Assembly (NCBI RefSeq): GCF_017876155.1
Contig: NZ_JAGINP010000004.1
Coordinates: 309,085-373,084 of the forward strand
DNA length: 64,000 nt
Direction: 5' to 3'
DNA from: Azospirillum rugosum
Lineage (GTDB): Bacteria > Pseudomonadota > Alphaproteobacteria > Azospirillales > Azospirillaceae
Below are positions 58,925 through 64,000 of this stretch, piece after piece. Under the pieces are notes generated by a model. The model did not search any database. It was not told the origin of the DNA and saw only the letters and a list, made by a program, of their open reading frames with translations. Both the position numbers and the translations under genes were made by a program. Positions within the stretch are counted from its first letter, which is position 1. Every line of letters starts with the position of its first letter.

Positions 58925-60469
58925 TCAGAACGGCTGCTGGAGGACCCCGATGAGCCCCGTCACGCCCGACACGAAGTTGCCCACGCGCAGGTTTTCGTCA
59001 TAGCTGTGCTGGTTGTTGTCGGCGTTGACCAGCGGGACGATCACGAAGGGCACCTTCAGCGCCTCGACCGCCGAGCCCGTGGGCACCGTGCCGCCCATCA
59101 TGCGGATGCGCACCGGCTCTTCGCCGTAGGTGGCCTTGTAGGAGCGGTACAGCCACTCGCCGACCGCGGACTGCATGTCGGTCCGCGCCGCCGAGCTGGA
59201 GGCGGAAACCTCCTCTGACGCCACGGAGGCGAGCTTGTCGTATTGCGCCCGCTCCTCGTCCGTCGGGGTGCCCTGGACCAGGTGATAGCCTTGCGCCTCG
59301 ATGTGCTTCTTCAGCAGGCCAATCAACTGCTCCGGCGGCGTTTCCGGAACGGTGCGCAGGTCGAGTTCGGCGACGGCGCTTTCGGGGATGATCGTGCGGG
59401 CCTTGGCGCCCACGTCGCCGGCCGCCATGCCCCGGATGTTCAGCGACGGGTATTGCAGGGCCTCCTGGTAGTTCCGGCCGACCTTTTCGGCCTGCGCGAT
59501 GCCCAGGCGCTTGCGCAGCGCGGTTTCGTCGTCGGGGACGGCGGCCATGATCTTTTCCGCGGCCGCGTCGATCTTCACGGAGTCATAATAGCCGGGGATG
59601 GTCACCCGCCCGTTCTCGTCCTTCATGGAGGCCAGCAGTTGGGCGAGCCGCATGGCCGGGTTGGCCGAGTAGTTGCCGAAATGGCCGCTGTGCAGGCCCT
59701 GCTTGGCTCCGAAGACGGTCACGGTCGCCAGGGCGACGCCCCGGTTGCCGAAGACCAGCGTCGGCTTGTTGGTCTGGTGCATGGGGCCGTCCAGCACCAG
59801 CAACGCGTCGCTCTTCAGCAGGTCGGCGTTCTGCCGGATGACCTCGCCCAGCGAGGGCGATCCCTTCTCCTCTTCGGAATCCAGGATGACCTTGACGTTG
59901 ACGCTGGTCTTCCGGCCCGTCTCCTTCAGGGCGTCGATGGCCGTCAGCAGCATCATGATCGGCCCCTTGTCGTCCGACGACGACCGCGCGAACAGCCGCC
60001 ACTCCGGATCGACCTGGTCGCCGTAGAGGGTCTCAAGCGGGATGGCTTCCCACTCGCCCTTGGCGTTCTTGCGCTTCAGCACCGCGTCCCAGGGGCTCTT
60101 CTGCTGCCACTGCTGCGGGGTGACCGACTGTCCGTCCAGGTGCGCGTAGAACAGGACGGTCTTCCTGGCGGGATCGGCGTCCGGCAACTCCGCATACAGC
60201 ATCGGCTTGCCGTTGTTCGCCAGTTGCCGCGTCTGGAAGCCCCGCTTCTGGAACGCCCGCTCCAGCCATGCGGCGTTCTTCTGAATGTCGGCGGGAACAA
60301 CAGCGTCGTTGGGAATCGCCAGAAGTTCGACAAATTCCCTGTAATTCGCCGAGGCGTGCTTCGCCGCAAGCGCATCGACGGACGACGAGGCGGCATTCGC
60401 CTGCAATGGCAGGAAAACGAACGCGCCAAGAGCCAGCGCTTGTTTGAGAGAAAGTCTCTTCATCTCCAC
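58925..60469 (-). CDS. Exported M20-family peptidase
   Basis: A 514-residue metallopeptidase. The signal peptide (LKQALALGAFVFLPLQANAA) directs it to the periplasm. The M20 metal ligands are visible in VLFYAHLDGQSVTPQQW (His, Asp), ARSSSDDKGPIMMLLTAIDA (Asp) and VILDSEEEKGSPSLGEV (Glu pair, catalytic and metal), with a dimerisation insert from about residue 230 to 370 and a final His in NADNNQHSYDENLRVG. Related enzymes are dipeptidases or aminoacylases; substrate unknown. The start is the GTG at 60469 or the ATG at 60463. Confidence 0.9.
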   Translation of the reverse strand: MEMKRLSLKQALALGAFVFLPLQANAASSSVDALAAKHASANYREFVELLAIPNDAVVPADIQKNAAWLERAFQKRGFQTRQLANNGKPMLYAELPDADPARKTVLFYAHLDGQSVTPQQWQQKSPWDAVLKRKNAKGEWEAIPLETLYGDQVDPEWRLFARSSSDDKGPIMMLLTAIDALKETGRKTSVNVKVILDSEEEKGSPSLGEVIRQNADLLKSDALLVLDGPMHQTNKPTLVFGNRGVALATVTVFGAKQGLHSGHFGNYSANPAMRLAQLLASMKDENGRVTIPGYYDSVKIDAAAEKIMAAVPDDETALRKRLGIAQAEKVGRNYQEALQYPSLNIRGMAAGDVGAKARTIIPESAVAELDLRTVPETPPEQLIGLLKKHIEAQGYHLVQGTPTDEERAQYDKLASVASEEVSASSSAARTDMQSAVGEWLYRSYKATYGEEPVRIRMMGGTVPTGSAVEALKVPFVIVPLVNADNNQHSYDENLRVGNFVSGVTGLIGVLQQPF

Positions 60470-60731
60470 TATTTTCTTTCCTTGAACGGCCTTTTGGGAG
60501 TTCCGTGTACAGAGGTGTTGTGCGCAACGTCAAGTTTTCGGGCGAATGCCGCACCGTGGACGGTTGCAAGGGTCGGCCTGTCGAACTGGGCGGAACCTCG
60601 ACAACGCCAAAATGATCGCGTAAAAACGAAATCGGCCGGCCGACACTTGACCACGGACAAACGCTCGCATCGCGAATGCACGTATCGGTAGGGGCGACAG
60701 CACGATCCACCGCTTTCGAGCAGCCCACGCC

Positions 60732-61202
60732 GTGACCAGCTTCCGCCCCAACCGCCGTGTCGAAAGGGCCGCTTCCGGCGGCGCCGGCACACGCGCGGTC
60801 GAGGGATGGGCTCGGTGGGCGGGGTGGCTGGCGGTGCTGGCGATCCTGGTGCAGACCATCGTCCCGGACTTCGCCATGGCGGCCCGCAACGCCGCCCGGC
60901 AGAAAGCCGAAGCGGCGGCTTCCCATCAGGTCCAACATACCCATCACGCCCATCACCAGCACCATGAAGGCACGGCACAGCCGGACACGCCGGCACTGGC
61001 CGACCGGCATCAACACGAAGAGCTGTGCGCGTTCTGCCTTGCGCTGAACACGCACGGAACGCCGGCCCACCCCGGGGCCGACCCTGCCGTTCCGGTCAGC
61101 TACGCGGCGACGGTGGTTCTCGCACAGCCGGGGATCCGCCCGCCGCAACTCTTCTTCATCGGCAGCGGTCCGCGCGCACCGCCGGCCACCGAACAGGTCT
61201 AA
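60732..61202 (+). CDS. DUF2946-like His-rich exported protein
   Basis: A 156-residue protein with one hydrophobic segment (WARWAGWLAVLAILVQTIVP) acting as signal or anchor. A His cluster (HTHHAHHQHH) and a CAFC motif (ELCAFCLALNTHG) follow, both probable metal ligands. This matches DUF2946, found near copper and TonB uptake genes. The GTG start at 60732 is used. It heads a group of DUF1775, exbD, tonB and receptor genes that is degenerate here. Confidence 0.75.
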   Translation: MTSFRPNRRVERAASGGAGTRAVEGWARWAGWLAVLAILVQTIVPDFAMAARNAARQKAEAAASHQVQHTHHAHHQHHEGTAQPDTPALADRHQHEELCAFCLALNTHGTPAHPGADPAVPVSYAATVVLAQPGIRPPQLFFIGSGPRAPPATEQV

Positions 61203-61296
61203 TCGTCAACAGCCGGACGCCGACTGCGTCCCTGCCTGATCCCTGCATCCGATCGCTGCATCTTATCTCCGCGCCCGATCCCTTGTCGGAGCCACC

Positions 61297-61563
61297 ATGA
61301 AACACGTCCACGCCCTGGCGCTCGGTGCCGGGCTGCTGTGCCTGGCCGCTGCGGCCGGCACCGCCTCGGCGCACGTCTCGCTGGAAACCCGCGAGGCCCC
61401 GGCCGGCAGCTATTGCAAGGCCGTCCTCCGCGTCCCGCACGGCTGCGGCGGCGCCGCCACGACGGCGGTCCGCATCCGCCTGCCGGAGGGGGTGATCGGT
61501 GTCAAGCCGATGCCCAAGCCGGGCTGGAAGCTGGCGACCAGTCCCTCAGCTACGGCCGCATGA
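61297..61563 (+). pseudogene. Truncated DUF1775 (YcnI-like) copper-associated protein
   Basis: The first 80 or so residues of a DUF1775 protein: signal peptide (ALALGAGLLCLAAAAGTASA), the conserved His immediately after cleavage (AHVSLETREAPAGSYCKAVL), VPHGCGGAATTAVRIRLPEG and GVKPMPKPGWKL. The family is normally about twice as long; here the reading frame switches after GWKLA to unrelated sequence and stops. The 3' part has been lost in a deletion that joins it to the end of an exbD gene. Confidence 0.75.
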
Positions 61564-61661
61564 TGGAGTTGATGGGCGACGTGAGCCGGGCCGGCTTCAC
61601 CCGGGTCTCGCTGATAGCCGAAGGGCTGGCGGCCCCTCCGGCCGTTTCCCGGGGGCCCTGA
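61541..61661 (+). pseudogene. C-terminal remnant of exbD
   Basis: In a different frame from the DUF1775 remnant, GDQSLSYGRMMELMGDVSRA then GFTRVSLIAEG gives the last 40 residues of an ExbD/TolR proton-channel subunit. Its N-terminal membrane helix with the essential Asp is missing, as is any exbB. The stop is 3 bases before tonB, the usual spacing. Confidence 0.7.
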
Positions 61662-61664
61662 GCC

Positions 61665-62189
61665 ATGGCCGGGATGGTCCGCCGTTGGGCTCCTGTTCTG
61701 TCGGTCTCGGCACATGCCGTGGTGCTGGCGGGTTTGATGGCGTGGCACGAGCAACCCCCGCCGACGCCGCCGGTCCTGCGAATCGACGTCTCGCTGCCAC
61801 CGGTCGAAGAGGCGCGCGCCGTTGAGGCCACGCCGCTGCCGCAGCCTCCTCCTGTTCCGGAGATGAGCGAAGCCATCGTCCCGCCGCCGACGCTGGCGGA
61901 GGTTTCCCCGATAGAACCGCCGGCCGATCCGGAACCGCCGATTCCCGAGGTTCCGCCTCCCGAAGTCCCGGCTGTGGCGGCGTTGGTTCCGCTGCCGCCG
62001 CCAAAGCCGCAGCAGCCGGTTCCGCCGAAGACGCCGCCGGCGCTTCATCAGCCAGCGCTGGCCGCGCCGCCGCGCGACGCGGTGGCCACAGCGTCGCCAG
62101 CCCCTCCCCCGTCGTCCGCCGCGCGGCTTCCGCCCCAACGCCCGCGCTCCACCGGGTCGTCTCCTTCCGCTTCCGCCTCATCGACGTGA
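61665..62189 (+). pseudogene. TonB-like protein lacking its C-terminal domain
   Basis: A 174-residue open frame with the N-terminal membrane helix (APVLSVSAHAVVLAGLMAWH, with the SxxxH motif typical of TonB) and a long Pro/Glu then Pro/Lys-rich spacer. The C-terminal beta domain that binds receptor TonB boxes is absent; the protein ends in Ser/Ala-rich sequence. A different frame at the same place reads HRVVSFRFRLIDV, like the last TonB strand, so an internal deletion with frameshift is likely. It would not be expected to energise a receptor. Confidence 0.7.
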
Positions 62190-62231
62190 AAAGCCGGCCG
62201 GCGGCATCGCCGGCCCATGGGGAGATCTTTC

Positions 62232-63683
62232 GTGACTCGCTTCGCACAGCTTGGCTCCGGCGCCGCCGCGCTCGCCACCCTCCTCCTGATGACCACCGCG
62301 CTGTCGCCCGCCTTGGCGCAGACCACCACGCCCCCATCGCCGTCGCCATGGCCGTCGCCCGCGTCGGACAAGCCGATCACGCTGGACACACTGACCATCG
62401 ACGCGCAGGCCGCCGGTTCGCTGACCGCCCCGACCGCCGATCAGGCGCGCGAGGAGCTGAACCGGACGCCCGGCTCGGTCGGCTTCGTGGACAGCGAGTC
62501 CTACAAGGGCCGCCACGCCGGGAACCTGCGCGACGTCCTCCAGGACACGCCCGGCGTCTTCGTGCAGAGCCGCTACGGACAGGAGGTCCGGCTGTCCGTG
62601 CGCGGCTCCGGTCTCGCCCGCGGGTACCACCTGCGCGGGCTGGAGGTGCTGCAGGACGGCATCCCGGTCAATCTCGCCGACGGCAGCGGCGACTTCTACC
62701 AGATCGACCCGCTGGGCCTGCGCTACACCGAGGTGTTCCGCGGCGGCAACGGGCTGGCCTACGGCTCCTCGACGCTCGGCGGCGCCATCAACTTCGTGAC
62801 GCCGACGGCGCGGACCGCGGTGGCGCCGAACATCCTGCGGCTGGAGGGTGGCAGCTACGGCACGGCGCGGGCCAGCGGGCAGGTTTCGCGGGACCTCGGC
62901 GACGCCGACTTCCTGATCAGCGGAACGGTGACCCACGCCGACGGCTTCCGCCAGCATTCGCGCCAGCAGGGCGAGATGATCAACGGGAACGTCGGCTACC
63001 GCTTCAACCCCGACGTGGAGACGCGCTTCTACGTCGGCGCCTACATCGTCGACCAACAGTTGCCCGGCGCCCTCAGCCTGAGCGACGCGCTGAACAACCC
63101 GACCAAGGCGGCGCCCAGCGCGATCGCCGGGAACCAGTCGCGCATGACCTGGACGGAGCGGGTGGCGAACCGGACGACCGTCCGGCTCGACAGCGGGCAG
63201 GTCGACCTCGACACGTGGGCGATCCACAAGAAACTGTTCCACCCCATCTTCCAAGTCATCGATCAGGACGGCTGGACCTACGGCGTGGCGCCGCGCTACA
63301 CGACCTCCTTCACGGTGGGGGGCCTGCGCGACGACCTCGTCCTCGGCGCCCGCGCGTTCGCCGGCAACAACACGGCGCTGCAATTCGCCAACATTGCCGG
63401 CAGCCGGGGGGCGCAGACCGCCAACAACCGGCAGGACGCCCGCAACGTCGAGGCCTACGCGGAGAACCGGCTGCTTCTGACGCCGACCGTTGCCCTGATG
63501 ACCGGCGCCAAGGTTCTGCGCGACGAGCGGGAGTTCAGCGACAAATGGAACCCGCGGCGCAACTCCAGCCAGACCTACGCGGGTGTGAACCCGAAGATCG
63601 GCCTGCTGTGGGAGCCGCGGGCGAACGTCCAGGTCTTCGCCGACCTCACGCGCAGCCAGGACGTGCCCGACTTCAGCGACCTA
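62232..63683 (+). pseudogene. TonB-dependent receptor, cut by an insertion sequence
   Basis: The first 480 or so residues of an outer-membrane receptor (family usually about 700). Signal peptide MTRFAQLGSGAAALATLLLM..., plug domain (NLRDVLQDTPGVFVQSRYGQ, LSVRGSGLARGYHLRGLEVL, YGSSTLGGAINFVTPTA) and barrel strands to VFADLTRSQDVPDFSDL, after which the frame runs into the insertion sequence and stops at 63770. The GTG at 62232 is preferred because GGGGAGA lies about 8 bases upstream; an ATG at 62217 is in frame. Siderophore or metal substrate unknown. Confidence 0.85.
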
Positions 63684-64000
63684 ATACTACAGCCGGACTT
63701 TATCGGCTTGGGTACGGCGCGCCCAGTGGGAGCGTCGCGCCCGCTGCTGATGGCGTCTTCGCCAGAGTGACCAGGCAATAACGGTGGCGTGTTCGGGGGG
63801 TGGTGGGGCGAGCAGCCGGTGAAGCAGGCGGCGGATTTCCGGCACGGTCAAGGGCAGAAGCTCGGCCGCCAAATCGGCCGGGTCCTCTCCCCCCGATAGC
63901 CGCCGTGCGCACGACGGTGAGAAAGGCCAGAGCCAGCATCGCCAAAGTGATGTGCCGGTGCCAACCGGTCCAGGAACGCACCTCGTAGTGGTCGAGCCCA
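63681..64000 (-). mobile_element. End of an IS701-like insertion sequence with transposase 3' end
   Basis: On the minus strand, from the window edge, [20 protein letters not shown] then [11 protein letters not shown] gives the C-terminal part of an IS701-type transposase. After a run of six G the homology continues in another frame as [18 protein letters not shown] and [20 protein letters not shown], so a +1 frameshift or an error is present. The element lies inside the receptor gene. CTAA at 63681-63684 fits the YTAR target duplication described for the family. The outer end is outside the window. Confidence 0.75.

Overview
The window is about 64 kb of high-GC DNA from an alphaproteobacterium, almost certainly an Azospirillum or very close relative. 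The strongest evidence is the gltD-gltB pair at 28.6-34.7 kb: a 482-residue GltD and a 1515-residue GltB precursor with 36 residues ahead of the catalytic Cys, which is how I remember glutamate synthase of A. brasilense. The set rpoN-hpf-ptsN, lptC-lptA-lptB, dnaN-recF-gyrB and hemA-prfA-prmC indicates core chromosome.

Layout. 1-3 kb: 5' end of clpB, an MNT/HEPN toxin-antitoxin-like pair, a Nudix hydrolase and a MOSC protein. 3-7.5 kb: hemA-prfA-prmC on the minus strand, split by an opposite-strand DUF559 nuclease gene flanked by inverted GC-rich palindromes. 7.6-16 kb: ispG, a RodZ-like gene, ptsP, a nitronate monooxygenase, lysC and ubiG. 16-24 kb: ptsN, hpf, rpoN, lptB, lptA, lptC, kdsD, an RNase D-like exonuclease and tRNA-Leu(CAG). 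24-28 kb: an NDUFA9-like reductase, a lower-GC patch with a small membrane protein, an MFS transporter and uppP. 28.6-38.5 kb: gltD-gltB, GNAT, GST, a coiled-coil protein, a TPR protein and an epimerase-like protein. 38.7-43.8 kb: dnaN-recF-gyrB. 43.9-49.3 kb: a Tat-exported GH1 enzyme, a DUF3891 protein and chrB-chrA. 49.4-55.1 kb: a histidine-kinase remnant, an intact kinase with an NtrC-type regulator, and a divergent operon (SDR-DoxX, DUF2269, DUF4166) preceded by a textbook sigma-54 promoter. 55.1-58.9 kb: a two-gene cassette of a TIR/NB-ARC/TPR protein and a membrane protein with a SLOG-like domain. 58.9-64 kb: an M20 peptidase and a decayed TonB-dependent uptake locus, ending in an IS701-like transposase.

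The most interesting system is the TIR-NB-ARC-TPR plus SLOG-TM pair. Its parts resemble Thoeris defence (a TIR enzyme makes a NAD-derived signal that a SLOG domain reads), but the sensor is an NLR-like STAND protein and the proposed effector is a four-helix membrane protein. Next are the nuclease/palindrome element inside the hemA-prfA-prmC cluster, the sigma-54 promoter facing its probable two-component regulators, and the stepwise decay of the TonB locus. At least three families of dispersed intergenic palindromes occur. All calls come from reading sequence and translations by eye; no database search was run.
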